From the NCBI GenBank assembly GCA_016186205.1, contig JACPMA010000017.1, positions 80,354 to 144,353 of the forward strand: DNA of 64,000 nt. Direction: 5' to 3'. The stretch is from Candidatus Peregrinibacteria bacterium (GTDB lineage Bacteria > Patescibacteriota > Gracilibacteria > UBA1369 > UM-FILTER-53-11). A model generated the notes under the pieces. It saw only the letters and a list, made by a program, of their open reading frames with translations, was not told the DNA's origin and ran no database searches. Positions 5,991 to 14,399 of the stretch are shown here, piece after piece. Numbering within the stretch: position 1 is the first letter of the stretch; every line of letters begins with the position of its first letter. The position numbers and the translations under genes were made by a program.

Positions 5991-8237
5991 CTATGTGTTC
6001 GGTGGGATATTGTAATACTTAAATAGAAATTGCGCGATCTCTTGAAAAAGGGGAGCGGCTGTTACGTCCGCCCAAATGGAGCTGCGCGGCCGATCGAGTT
6101 TTACAAGAAGCGTGAATTTCGGATCTTCAAGCGGCGCGAATCCGATAAATGAAGCAATAGTTGTGCCTGGTCCCTCGAGGGGTTTACCGTGTTTATAAGT
6201 CTGTGCGGTGCCGGTTTTGCCGGCAATATGATAACCGGGCACAGCGCCGCGCCGCGCCACGCCGCTTTCCACCGCGCTTGTCATCATTGCGCCGATCGTA
6301 GCCGCAGTTTTTTCTGAAATTACGCGGCGCACAGATTCGGGTTCGTATTCCGTCACGCGGCCATCAAGGCTTTCGGTTTTCGATACGATATGAGGCTTCA
6401 TTAAAATTCCTTTGTTGGCAAGCGCCGATACGGCCGTAATAAGCTGAATCGGCGTTACGGCGATTCCTTGGCCGAAAGCATACGTTACAAGTTCGCTTTC
6501 CGCCCAATTGGCGCCTTCTTTAAATCTTCCTTCCTCTTCTCCTTCAAATTCAATATCCGTGCGTTCGCCGAAGCCGAATTTTTTCAAATACCTCGAAAAA
6601 AGCTCGCGGCCGATTTTTCTCGACACGAAAGCCATGCCGGTGTTGAGCGATTTTTCAAGAACTTCGCGCATGGTTGTAATTCCGTAGTAGGTATTCAAAG
6701 CATTATGAATTTCGTATTCATCGACTTTAATCGGACCGGTGTCGTTGTACGTGGTTTGCGGCGTGACGTCGCCGTCATCGAGCGCGATCGACATTGCGAT
6801 TGCTTTAAATACGGAACCCGGTTCGTAAATGTCAGAAACGACGCGGTTGCGGTATGCACCGGGCCCAAGAATATTTTTGTATTTTGAGACGATCGTTTTT
6901 CCGTTTTCCATGGTTTCTTTAAAAACTTGAATGCGATAGTTGGAGTCGCGGTCGATATAAAGATAATGAGTTTCTTCGCCCGGCGGCCCGACCGAGACGA
7001 TGTTATTTTTTTCCGCTTCCGTAAGGCCGATGTCTTCCGTATCCAGCGCTTTGCCGAATTCATTCGGATCAAAAGTGGGATAATGCGCCAGAGCCACGAT
7101 GCGGCCGGTTTTTGGCTCCATCACGACCGCAAGTCCGGAATCGGATTTTGTATCTTGCACGGTTTTCGCGAGCCGTTTTTCGATTTCCATTTGAATTGAA
7201 CGGTCGATTGTAAGAGTGATGTTATCGCCGTCTATGGCCGGTTGAATAATCAAATCATTGCCGACAATAACCTGTTGGCCTGTTGCATCAAGCTGCGTTT
7301 TAAAAATTCCTTTTTTTCCGCGCAGCTGGGCATCGAAACTTTGTTCAATGCCATATAAGCCGCCGCGATCAGAAATAAATCCGATTATCTGCGCTGCCAA
7401 TGAACCTTCCGGATAATACCTATATGTTTTTTCCTGAAAGTTTATGCCTGCAAATAAATCGCGCTTCGATTTTTTATCTTCTTCGATAAGTTTGCGAATT
7501 TCTTGTTCGATATTCGGCGGAACTTTTTGCCGGAGCACGACATAGCGGTTTCGTCCTACGAGCAATTCGCGCAAACGTTCAACTGGAATATCTATAATAG
7601 GCGAGAGGATTTGTGCGGCATAATCCGGATCGCTGATTTGAGCGGGATACGCCATAATGGCTTCTAGATTTGCTTCCACGCCAGTGACTTTTTGCTTTGC
7701 AAAAAATTTCAGCATTTCTTCGCCGGGTTCTTTATAAAGGATGATCGATTGACGCGTTTTCTGGCTTATTTTCTCAAAGAGTTCGCTGCGAAAATCTTGC
7801 CTTAATTCTTCCTCTGGTTTTGGCGTAATCCGCGCAAGCTCTTCTTTAGAAGGATTATCCGGCAAAAGCCGTTTGAGATTGCGAATCCGCCGTTGATCCT
7901 TTTCATCCGCCAGTTTTTTATCAAAAAGAAGAGACGCCAATTTATCCGTGAGGTAACTCGGGTCTTTAATAAGCGTCGGATCTGCAAAAAGAAGAGGAAA
8001 TGATGTATTTGTAGCAAGACGAAAAACTTCTTTAGATTGGTAGTCCTGAATGAGAATTTCGCCGCGGCGCGGCTTCACTTCATTATAACCAAGATGGCCT
8101 TGCTGGGCCTTCGCTGCATAGTCGCCATAGTTTATAACTTGAAGCTGAAATAATTTTCCTAAAATAACCGCTGAAAAAAGAAGGCTTATAAAAAGAAGGA
8201 AAAAGACGCGATTGAGTTTAAAGCGGCGGAGCGACAT
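5991..8237 (-). CDS. ftsI: Penicillin-binding protein 2 / FtsI-type peptidoglycan transpeptidase
   Basis: This 748-residue class B penicillin-binding protein has an N-terminal membrane anchor (about residues 11-30). A dimerisation domain starts with the typical PRRGEI motif. The C-terminal transpeptidase domain carries the three catalytic motifs: SVFK at about residue 474, SLN at about 531 and KTGT at about 677. It cross-links peptidoglycan during septum formation or elongation. The region of about 150 residues between PRRGEI and the pedestal (YYPEGSLAAQIIGF) is longer than in the shortest FtsI proteins. Whether it is the division (FtsI) or elongation (MrdA) enzyme cannot be settled here, because no mra or mrd neighbours are present. 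A tRNA-Trp follows 6 bp downstream. Confidence 0.9.
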   Translation of the reverse strand: MSLRRFKLNRVFFLLFISLLFSAVILGKLFQLQVINYGDYAAKAQQGHLGYNEVKPRRGEILIQDYQSKEVFRLATNTSFPLLFADPTLIKDPSYLTDKLASLLFDKKLADEKDQRRIRNLKRLLPDNPSKEELARITPKPEEELRQDFRSELFEKISQKTRQSIILYKEPGEEMLKFFAKQKVTGVEANLEAIMAYPAQISDPDYAAQILSPIIDIPVERLRELLVGRNRYVVLRQKVPPNIEQEIRKLIEEDKKSKRDLFAGINFQEKTYRYYPEGSLAAQIIGFISDRGGLYGIEQSFDAQLRGKKGIFKTQLDATGQQVIVGNDLIIQPAIDGDNITLTIDRSIQMEIEKRLAKTVQDTKSDSGLAVVMEPKTGRIVALAHYPTFDPNEFGKALDTEDIGLTEAEKNNIVSVGPPGEETHYLYIDRDSNYRIQVFKETMENGKTIVSKYKNILGPGAYRNRVVSDIYEPGSVFKAIAMSIALDDGDVTPQTTYNDTGPIKVDEYEIHNALNTYYGITTMREVLEKSLNTGMAFVSRKIGRELFSRYLKKFGFGERTDIEFEGEEEGRFKEGANWAESELVTYAFGQGIAVTPIQLITAVSALANKGILMKPHIVSKTESLDGRVTEYEPESVRRVISEKTAATIGAMMTSAVESGVARRGAVPGYHIAGKTGTAQTYKHGKPLEGPGTTIASFIGFAPLEDPKFTLLVKLDRPRSSIWADVTAAPLFQEIAQFLFKYYNIPPNT

Positions 8238-8276
8238 GGGATTTTATTATAGCGTAATTTATGATATGAAAGGTGC

Positions 8277-9539
8277 ATGCAAAAAGAGGTTTTCAAAAAC
8301 GGTCTTCGGGTGGTGACTAAAAAACTTGCCAACACGCAGTCGGTTACGGTTTTGATTTTGGCAGGCGCCGGCTCGCGATACGAGACGAAAAAACTCAACG
8401 GCATTTCGCATTTCCTCGAGCACATGTTTTTTAAAGGCGCGAAGAAATATAAAACAGCCAAAGATGTTTCCGGCGCGATTGACGGAGTTGGCGGCGATTT
8501 CAACGCATTTACCGGAAAAGAATATGTCGGATATTACGTGAAACTCGCGGCTAAGCATGTTGATACGGCCATGGATGTGCTTTCCGACATGCTAGTTCAT
8601 TCGCGATTCGATACTCATGAAATCGATAAAGAACGGGGCGTCATCATGGAAGAGTACAATATGTATCAAGACACGCCGATGTACCAAGTCGGGTGGGATT
8701 TTGAAAAGCTTATGTACGGCGATCAGCCTATGGGGTGGGATCAAGTCGGCACAAAGGAGCTTATAAATACTGTGACGCGCGAGGATTTTACGGCTTATAA
8801 AAAAGCTCTCTACACGCCGGAAAATATCGTAATCAGCGTGGCTGGAAACGTGTCGCACGAAGACGCATGCGGTCTTGTGAAAAAATATTTCAAGTTTGAA
8901 TCCGGAAAAAAAGCCTATTCGTATGCCGCGCTGGAGCCGAATCCTAGCCTTGAGCGCGTTTATCTTCAGCACAAAAAAACCGAACAGGCGCATGTCGTGG
9001 TAGGATTTCCGGGTTATCCGGAAGAGCATAAAGATCATTATGCGGAGAAAGTTTTAGCCGTGATTTTGGGCGGCAACATGAGTTCGCGGATGTTTTTGGC
9101 TGTGCGCGAAGCCAAGGGGCTTGCGTATTACGTGCAGACTTCGACGGATGATTATTTGGACACCGGAATTATTTCCACCCGCGCCGGCGTTGACACAAAA
9201 CGCGCACCGCTCGCTGTTGAAGCGATTTGTGCGGAATATAAAAAAATCCGCGGCGAAAAAGTGCCGGCCGCAGAACTCAAAAAAGCAAAGGAATATTTAA
9301 AAGGAAAGTTGATTTTACGGCTTGAAGACAGCGAGGAATATGCTCATCTAATCGGAAAAACCGAACTCCTCCATTGTAAAATGGAAACCCCGGAACATAT
9401 TATGGAGGAGATTGATAAAGTCACGGCGTCCGATATCGCGCGCGTTTCCGAAGATTTATTCCGGCCCGACCGTCTCCGTCTTGCCGCAATCGGACCGTAT
9501 GAGAAAAAAGAGGAGTTTGAAGAATTATTGAAGATATAA
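8277..9539 (+). CDS. M16-family zinc peptidase (insulinase/processing-protease type)
   Basis: This 420-residue protein has the inverted zinc motif HFLEH (H45, E48, H49), with the downstream glutamate in ERGVIMEEYNM. The second half shows the non-catalytic M16 repeat with RLEDSEEYAHLIGKTELL. Length and order match the single-subunit M16B peptidases (YmxG/mitochondrial processing peptidase beta-like) that degrade or process peptides. The ATG follows a TATGAT-like box. It is transcribed divergently from the PBP2 gene and abuts the convergent small membrane-protein gene with no gap. Confidence 0.92.
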   Translation: MQKEVFKNGLRVVTKKLANTQSVTVLILAGAGSRYETKKLNGISHFLEHMFFKGAKKYKTAKDVSGAIDGVGGDFNAFTGKEYVGYYVKLAAKHVDTAMDVLSDMLVHSRFDTHEIDKERGVIMEEYNMYQDTPMYQVGWDFEKLMYGDQPMGWDQVGTKELINTVTREDFTAYKKALYTPENIVISVAGNVSHEDACGLVKKYFKFESGKKAYSYAALEPNPSLERVYLQHKKTEQAHVVVGFPGYPEEHKDHYAEKVLAVILGGNMSSRMFLAVREAKGLAYYVQTSTDDYLDTGIISTRAGVDTKRAPLAVEAICAEYKKIRGEKVPAAELKKAKEYLKGKLILRLEDSEEYAHLIGKTELLHCKMETPEHIMEEIDKVTASDIARVSEDLFRPDRLRLAAIGPYEKKEEFEELLKI

Positions 9540-9884
9540 TCAGCTCCTAAATTCTTGCAACAAAATTTCAAGCGCAAGAAAAAATCCGGGTAAGATAAAA
9601 ATCAAAATGGCCAAAACAATCATTAGAACAGAAACGGACTGAGCCTTTTTGCCCTTAATTTCTCCTTCGGCAACTGCCGGAAACATTTCAACAACCACGT
9701 AATCAAATTCAGCAGTGCGGATTCCGATGAAGCCTTTTAGTAAAAGTGCCACTCCGAAAATAAACCAAGCTACATAAAGTCCAAATTCATTCCAGGGTTC
9801 GGGCAGAAAAAAAGCAGTGACTAAAACGACAACACCCAGCCACAGAATGCGATTGTATATAGCGACAAAGTATCGTATCTGCAT
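9540..9884 (-). CDS. Small membrane protein, unknown function
   Basis: This 114-residue protein has three predicted transmembrane segments, at about 13-28 (LWLGVVVLVTAFFL), 33-51 (FGLYVAWFIFGVALLLKGF) and 86-107 (VLMIVLAILIFILPGFFLAL). A short acidic/basic loop (EMFPAVAEGEIKGKKAQ) lies between the second and third. I recognise no family. Coding is supported by a clean hydrophobic pattern, an ATG start and packing against the M16 gene; otherwise no function can be given. Confidence 0.6.
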   Translation of the reverse strand: MQIRYFVAIYNRILWLGVVVLVTAFFLPEPWNEFGLYVAWFIFGVALLLKGFIGIRTAEFDYVVVEMFPAVAEGEIKGKKAQSVSVLMIVLAILIFILPGFFLALEILLQEFRS

Positions 9885-10007
9885 TGGGTTTTGTTTTTAT
9901 ATTAACTACGATAATGTTATTTTAACATAAAAATAATTCTTTATCAAGTGATACCCTGTATACTCTACTGGCAGATTTGTGAGTTTGTCTTACAATCAAT
10001 CAGGTAT

Positions 10008-10481
10008 ATGGAACGTACACTTATTCTTATCAAGCCGGACGGCATTCAGCGCGGACTCATTGGAGAAGTTATTAAGCGCTTTGAACGGAAAGGACTCAAG
10101 CTAATCGGCATTAAAATGATGACGCTTGATGAGGCGGTTTTGCGCGAGCACTATGCGCATATTGCGAGCAAGTCGTTTTATCCCGGCGTGGAAAATTTTA
10201 TGAAATCAACGCCTGTGATCGCTATGTGTTGGGAAGGCGTCGAAGCGGTTGAAACCGTAAGGATGCTGGCTGGCATAACGAAAGCGCGTGCCGCAGCGCC
10301 CGGAACCGTGCGCGGAGATTTTGCAATGAGCGTGGCGTGCAATGTGATTCATGCATCGGATTCCTATGATACGGCCGTAAAAGAAGTTAAGCGTTTCTTT
10401 AAGCCCGATGAACTTTTTGAATACGACAAAACCGAATACCTCCACGTCTATTTGGAGGACGAAATCGCCGGAAATAGATAA
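10008..10481 (+). CDS. ndk: Nucleoside diphosphate kinase
   Basis: This 157-residue protein starts MERTLILIKPDG and carries the phosphohistidine motif NVIHASDS (His115), the ARAAAPGTVRGDF segment and a C-terminal YLEDE tail. It transfers the gamma phosphate between nucleoside triphosphates and diphosphates. The frame extends upstream to 9948, but family alignment fixes the start at ATG 10008, which follows a TACAAT box (9991-9996) by 11 nt. A palindromic element starts 7 bp after its stop and separates it from pabB. Confidence 0.95.
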   Translation: MERTLILIKPDGIQRGLIGEVIKRFERKGLKLIGIKMMTLDEAVLREHYAHIASKSFYPGVENFMKSTPVIAMCWEGVEAVETVRMLAGITKARAAAPGTVRGDFAMSVACNVIHASDSYDTAVKEVKRFFKPDELFEYDKTEYLHVYLEDEIAGNR

Positions 10482-10487
10482 GCTGGA

Positions 10488-10578
10488 TAGGCCGCCGAGG
10501 AGCGGGTCTCGTGGGTTCCCGCTCCGAGGTCATACGCGGGCGGCCTCAAGTAGCGCACAGCGCGGTAGGCCGCCCGCG
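10488..10578. repeat. Composite palindromic element between ndk and pabB
   Basis: The hairpin GGAGCGGG/CCCGCTCC (10499-10506 with 10518-10525) has the loop TCTCGTGGGTT, so it contains the shared core GGGTCTCGTGGG. A second, stronger 12-bp stem pairs 10535-10546 with 10567-10578. The octamer AGGCCGCC occurs at 10489 and 10567 and, inverted, at 10539. The pabB frame is open through the whole element and would be translated as an Arg/Pro/Ser-rich stretch if translation began upstream. Confidence 0.75.
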
Positions 10579-10587
10579 AAAGAGTGG

Positions 10588-11877
10588 GTGTTTTTCGGGC
10601 CATATATTTGTCATGTTGATAAAAGTGTGAAGGTGTCAAAAGGTGAAGCCGGTTTGTTATTCATGCGCGAATTTTTGAGGAAAAATTTTCGTCCGCGACG
10701 GGCCGATGATCCGCCGTTTGTGTCGGGTTTTGTTGGTTTTGTAAGTTATGATTTGGGTGCGAAATGGTCAGCCGAGCAGTCTTTGTTAAAGGTTCCTGTT
10801 AAGGTTCCTGTTTACGAGGCAATCTGTCCTGATGCGCATTTTGTTTTTGTAGATAGGGTATTTACAAATTTTGAAAAAACCGATCAATTTATGCCCGGGC
10901 ATCAATCACAAAATATCCAACAAAATTGGCAAGTGCCGAGCGGTCGCGAAGAATATTTTGAAAAAATCTCGCGGATCAAAGAATATCTTTACGCCGGCGA
11001 AACATACCAAGTGAATTTTTCGCAGAAATTTGAAGCGCCGTATAACGGAAATGCATTTGAGCTTTACCAAAAACTTTCCGCCATCAATCCATCGCCATTC
11101 CAATTTTTTATGGAAACTTCCGATTGGGCGATTATTTCTAATTCGCCGGAGAGACTGTTTAAGATACGCAAGCAAGATGGTTTGATGCCGCCGCAGCTCG
11201 GGTCTTGTGGGTCCCGAGCGGAGGCGGCCAAAGGAAGGGGGGCGAGTCCGAAGCGAAGCGAGGCGAGCTCGTGGGGGAAACGTAGTTTCCCCCAGATTAT
11301 CTCCACGCGTCCCATAAAAGGGACGATGCCGCGCGGCCGTACGCCGGAAGAAGACGCTATCAATATCCAAAAACTCCTCGCGAGCCCGAAAGAAGCTGCT
11401 GAACTCGCCATGATTGTCGACCTTGAACGCAATGATCTTGGAAAATTGTGCAAGCCCGGTACCGTCGAGGTAAACGAGGATCGCGTAATCGAAAAATATT
11501 CCCATGTTATTCATACGGTTTCAAATATCCGCGGCGTACTGATGCAGCAGTACGATTGGTACGATGCTTTAAAAGCTCTTTTCCCTGGCGGATCCGTTAC
11601 CGGCGCGCCAAAAAAGCGAACCATAGAAATCATTTCGAAGCTTGAAGGAGAACCTCGCGGCATTTATTGCGGAAGCGCCGGCTGGATTGATCTTTCCGGC
11701 GAGTGCGATTTTAATATTATGATCCGCACTTTATGGCTTGAAAAAAACAAAAACGGTGGTACACTTATATTCCGTTCCGGCGGAGGAATTGTGGTGGATT
11801 CCGACCCGCAGAAGGAATACGAAGAAACCATCCATAAAGCAGAAGCCTTATTTTCCGCCATGAACGTGTTAAAATAG
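10588..11877 (+). CDS. pabB: Aminodeoxychorismate synthase component I, with in-frame element insertion
   Basis: PabB converts chorismate to aminodeoxychorismate for folate synthesis. PIKGT (about residue 244) carries the lysine typical of PabB, where TrpE has alanine. Other family motifs are DLERNDLG, FPGGSVTGAPK, YCGSAGWID and the final GGGIVVDSDPQKEYEET. Two oddities: the first recognisable residues (EWVFFGPYI) lie directly after a palindromic element, and the usual N-terminal 40-60 residues are missing. A 108-bp palindromic insert (11187-11294) also adds about 36 residues just before the PIKGT strand. I chose GTG 10588, the only ATG, GTG or TTG between the end of ndk and the conserved domain; ATG 10408 would overlap ndk by 74 bp. 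No pabA is next to it. Function is certain by motif; activity is not. Confidence 0.88.
   Translation: MFFGPYICHVDKSVKVSKGEAGLLFMREFLRKNFRPRRADDPPFVSGFVGFVSYDLGAKWSAEQSLLKVPVKVPVYEAICPDAHFVFVDRVFTNFEKTDQFMPGHQSQNIQQNWQVPSGREEYFEKISRIKEYLYAGETYQVNFSQKFEAPYNGNAFELYQKLSAINPSPFQFFMETSDWAIISNSPERLFKIRKQDGLMPPQLGSCGSRAEAAKGRGASPKRSEASSWGKRSFPQIISTRPIKGTMPRGRTPEEDAINIQKLLASPKEAAELAMIVDLERNDLGKLCKPGTVEVNEDRVIEKYSHVIHTVSNIRGVLMQQYDWYDALKALFPGGSVTGAPKKRTIEIISKLEGEPRGIYCGSAGWIDLSGECDFNIMIRTLWLEKNKNGGTLIFRSGGGIVVDSDPQKEYEETIHKAEALFSAMNVLK
11187..11294. repeat. Palindromic element inside pabB, reading frame kept
   Basis: The modules of the 1931-2048 element recur here in reverse. The hairpin GCTCGGG/CCCGAGC (11196-11202 with 11213-11219) has core GGGTCTTGTGGG, extended by an outer GCCGCC/GGCGGC pair (11187-11192 with 11223-11228). 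Then comes AAAGGAAGGGGGGCGAGTCC, then TGGGGGAAAC/GTTTCCCCCA (11272-11281 with 11285-11294). The 108-bp span is a multiple of three and has no stop in the pabB frame. Confidence 0.8.
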
Positions 11878-11881
11878 CGGT

Positions 11882-12685
11882 ATGGTGGTCTACCTTAATG
11901 GAAAATTCGTGAATGCGCGTGATGCCAAAATATCCATTTTTGATCCTGGTTTTTTGTACGGCGACGGCATTTTTGAAACTTTGCGCACATACCGAGGAAA
12001 AATTTGGCAAATGGAGGAGCATTTGCAGCGGTTGTACGAATCGGCGCGGATGAGAGGCTGGAAATTATCATGGTCTGAAAAAGAGCTCGCGGAAGTTGTG
12101 GAAAAATCCGTGCTCAAAAATAATTTTCCAGAATCGCGCGTGCGCGTCACCATCACGCCGGGCGTTAAACAGCCGACGCTTTTTATTTGGGTGGCTCCGC
12201 TTGAACATATTCCTGCGAGAGCTTATACAGAGGGCGTTTCGGTAATTACGTTCCCGCTGGAACGTCCATTTCCGCAAATGAAAACGACGAGCATTCAGCC
12301 GCTTTTGATCGCCCGTTCCGAAATGGCGAAAAAACGCGTTTTTGAAGCGCTTCTCATTAATCGAAAAGGAAATATTACGGAAGGAACGTGGACGAATGTG
12401 TTTATTATAAAACGAAAAACTCTTATTACCCCGCGGCTCGGCGTTCTGCTCGGCACTACGCGCGACACGGTTTTAAAACTTGCAAAATCGCTCTTTCGGA
12501 TAAAACTCCGCGACATTTCACGGCAGCAATTGATGCGCGCAGACGAATGTTTTCTCACAAACGCGCCGAAAGGAATTATTCCGGTTGTGCGCGTTGATGG
12601 AGAAAAAATCAGAACCGGCCGCGTGGGACCGATCACCAAGCATCTCCAAAAAGAATTTGAAAAACGCGTATGGAAAAACGAGTGA
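11882..12685 (+). CDS. pabC: Aminodeoxychorismate lyase (class IV aminotransferase fold)
   Basis: This 267-residue fold-type IV PLP enzyme starts with VYLNGKFVNARDAKISIFDPGFLYGDG. The expected PLP lysine is in QMKTTSI, and ALLINRKGNITEGTWTNVF is the cofactor-phosphate region. It cleaves aminodeoxychorismate to p-aminobenzoate and pyruvate. The sequence alone would also allow a branched-chain or D-amino acid aminotransferase. The position 4 bp after pabB and overlapping folP by 16 bp makes PabC the best reading. Confidence 0.85.
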   Translation: MVVYLNGKFVNARDAKISIFDPGFLYGDGIFETLRTYRGKIWQMEEHLQRLYESARMRGWKLSWSEKELAEVVEKSVLKNNFPESRVRVTITPGVKQPTLFIWVAPLEHIPARAYTEGVSVITFPLERPFPQMKTTSIQPLLIARSEMAKKRVFEALLINRKGNITEGTWTNVFIIKRKTLITPRLGVLLGTTRDTVLKLAKSLFRIKLRDISRQQLMRADECFLTNAPKGIIPVVRVDGEKIRTGRVGPITKHLQKEFEKRVWKNE

Positions 12686-13476
12686 AAATCATGGGGATAC
12701 TTAATGTGACGCCGGATTCTTTTTCCGATGGCGGAAAATATATGAATTCTCGTCACGCGGTCGAGCGTGCCACTGAACTCATGTATGAAGGCGCGGATAT
12801 TATTGATATCGGCGGGGAATCAAGCGGACCTGGAAGCATATATGTTCCGGTCGAGGAAGAACTTCGACGGGTGCTTTTGGTAATTCATAGGGTTCACAGA
12901 AGAGCGCGAGGCAAAGCCCTTATTTCCATCGATACGTATAAGGCCGAAGTAGCCATGCAATGCATTTTAAATGGCGCTGATATGATTAATGATGTTACCG
13001 CTCTCCGCGGCGATCCGGAAATGGCGCATATTGTTGCCGAAACCGGCGTGCCGATCATTCTCATGTATTCAAAAGATCCAACTGCGCGAACCACGCGTAT
13101 TAAAAAACGCTATCGCGATGTTATAAAAACCGTCAGTGATTTTTTTGAGGAACGGATTGATTTTGCCCTTCGCGCCGGCATCAGGCGCGGGCAGATTATT
13201 ATTGATCCGGGCATGGGCGCTTTTATCAGCATGGAGCCGAAATACAGTTATGAAATTTTGCATAGGCTTGGTGAATTTAAGAAGTTCTGTATGCCGATTT
13301 TGGTCGGCACATCGCGCAAATCTTTTTTGCCGGGAACCATTGAACAGCGCCTCGAACCCACGCTTGCCGCAAATCTTCTAGCGATCCAAAACGGCGCTGA
13401 TATTATTCGCGTTCATGATGTCGCTGCGCATCGGCGGCTCGTCGAAACTTTAGAATGTTATACTCAAGCCGCATGA
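12670..13476 (+). CDS. folP: Dihydropteroate synthase
   Basis: This 268-residue TIM-barrel protein has GILNVTPDSFSDGG near the N-terminus, DIGGESSGPGS (pterin-loop region), SIDTYKAEVA, NDVTALRGD, DPGMGAFIS and VGTSRKSFL. All are folP signatures. It condenses p-aminobenzoate with hydroxymethyl-dihydropterin diphosphate. The loop ESSGPGS replaces the more common ESTRPG, so sulfonamide binding might differ (inference). It overlaps pabC at its start and shares an ATGA junction with queD, which points to translational coupling. Confidence 0.94.
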   Translation: MEKRVKIMGILNVTPDSFSDGGKYMNSRHAVERATELMYEGADIIDIGGESSGPGSIYVPVEEELRRVLLVIHRVHRRARGKALISIDTYKAEVAMQCILNGADMINDVTALRGDPEMAHIVAETGVPIILMYSKDPTARTTRIKKRYRDVIKTVSDFFEERIDFALRAGIRRGQIIIDPGMGAFISMEPKYSYEILHRLGEFKKFCMPILVGTSRKSFLPGTIEQRLEPTLAANLLAIQNGADIIRVHDVAAHRRLVETLECYTQAA

Positions 13477-13835
13477 AAGTCACCCGTCAATTTTCTTTTT
13501 CCGCAGCCCACCATCTTACCGATTATTATGGTGAATGTGAGAGACCGCACGGCCATACATATCGGTTGGCGGTAACGGTGGAAGGATCTGTTGCCGCCAA
13601 TGGACTTGTTGTTGATTTTGCAGCGCTCAAAAAAATTGTTGAGAAAAAAGTGATTTCAAAAGTCGATCATCATGATTTGAATGATTTTTTCAAAAATCCT
13701 TCTGCGGAAAATATCGCTATTTGGGTTTGGAAACAGCTCAAAAATATCGGTAAAGACACGAAAACGAAAGTACAACTTATATCCATCCAACTTTGGGAAG
13801 GGGATAATACTTCTGTTATTTATGAAGGAGATTGA
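13473..13835 (+). CDS. queD: 6-carboxytetrahydropterin synthase
   Basis: This 120-residue PTPS-family protein has zinc histidines in SAAHHL and CERPHGHTYRL, and the cysteine nucleophile in CERPHGH. A catalytic DHHDLN segment follows. It makes 6-carboxy-tetrahydropterin from dihydroneopterin triphosphate, the first pathway-specific step to queuosine. The ATG lies inside the folP stop (ATGA). A related PTPS-III activity could feed folate where folB is missing, but the motif here (CxxxHGH) is the standard queuosine type. Confidence 0.9.
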   Translation: MKVTRQFSFSAAHHLTDYYGECERPHGHTYRLAVTVEGSVAANGLVVDFAALKKIVEKKVISKVDHHDLNDFFKNPSAENIAIWVWKQLKNIGKDTKTKVQLISIQLWEGDNTSVIYEGD

Positions 13836-14391
13836 GCGCAAAATTTTGGAGATCGATAAACGTAAGCTGTTTTCACGTATTAAAACGCTAAAACCGCGGC
13901 CGCGTAAAATTTTCGAAGGCAAAGTAACAATCCGCTATTTTGATTTTCCTGATGGCCGAATTCGGAAAAAGCGTGACCTTCTGCGCCTTCGCGTTATTTC
14001 GCCGAAAGGAGCCAAGCCGTTTACTGAACTTGTTTACAAAACGTATCTTGGGATTAAAAAAGGCTGCAAGTATTTCGACGAACTCGAGTTTCCGATTCCC
14101 GGCAGCCAGGATTTCGAAAGACTTACTAAATTTTTCGCGCAGCTCGGACTAAAAAAAACCGTTGAATATGAAAAAAAGCGCACCCTCTACGCGCAAGGCA
14201 AAGTTCATTTTGAAATTGATGAACACCCAAAAATTCCAGCATTCCTCGAAATTGAAGCGCCATCACCGCAGCATATCGAAAAAGCAATCCGCCAGCTCGG
14301 CCTCGAAAATCACGAACAAACTGCAGAATCCATCGGTGAGCTTTTGAAGCGAAAATATCCGAAGATTTCACTTAACGGACTGAAATTTTAA
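13822..14391 (+). CDS. CYTH-domain phosphatase/cyclase-like protein
   Basis: This 189-residue protein begins MKEIERKIL, the ExExK signature of CYTH proteins (class IV adenylate cyclases, thiamine-triphosphatases, inorganic triphosphatases). Further charged strands typical of the tunnel fold follow: RIRKKRDLLRLRV, ELVYKTYLG, KTVEYEKKRTLY and HFEIDEHPKIPAFLEIEAPS. The family binds triphosphate groups with a divalent metal. I cannot tell which substrate is used. The start at 13822 overlaps queD by 14 bp; longer frames upstream lack family similarity. Confidence 0.8.
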   Translation: MKEIERKILEIDKRKLFSRIKTLKPRPRKIFEGKVTIRYFDFPDGRIRKKRDLLRLRVISPKGAKPFTELVYKTYLGIKKGCKYFDELEFPIPGSQDFERLTKFFAQLGLKKTVEYEKKRTLYAQGKVHFEIDEHPKIPAFLEIEAPSPQHIEKAIRQLGLENHEQTAESIGELLKRKYPKISLNGLKF

Positions 14392-14399
14392 TAGAGCAA

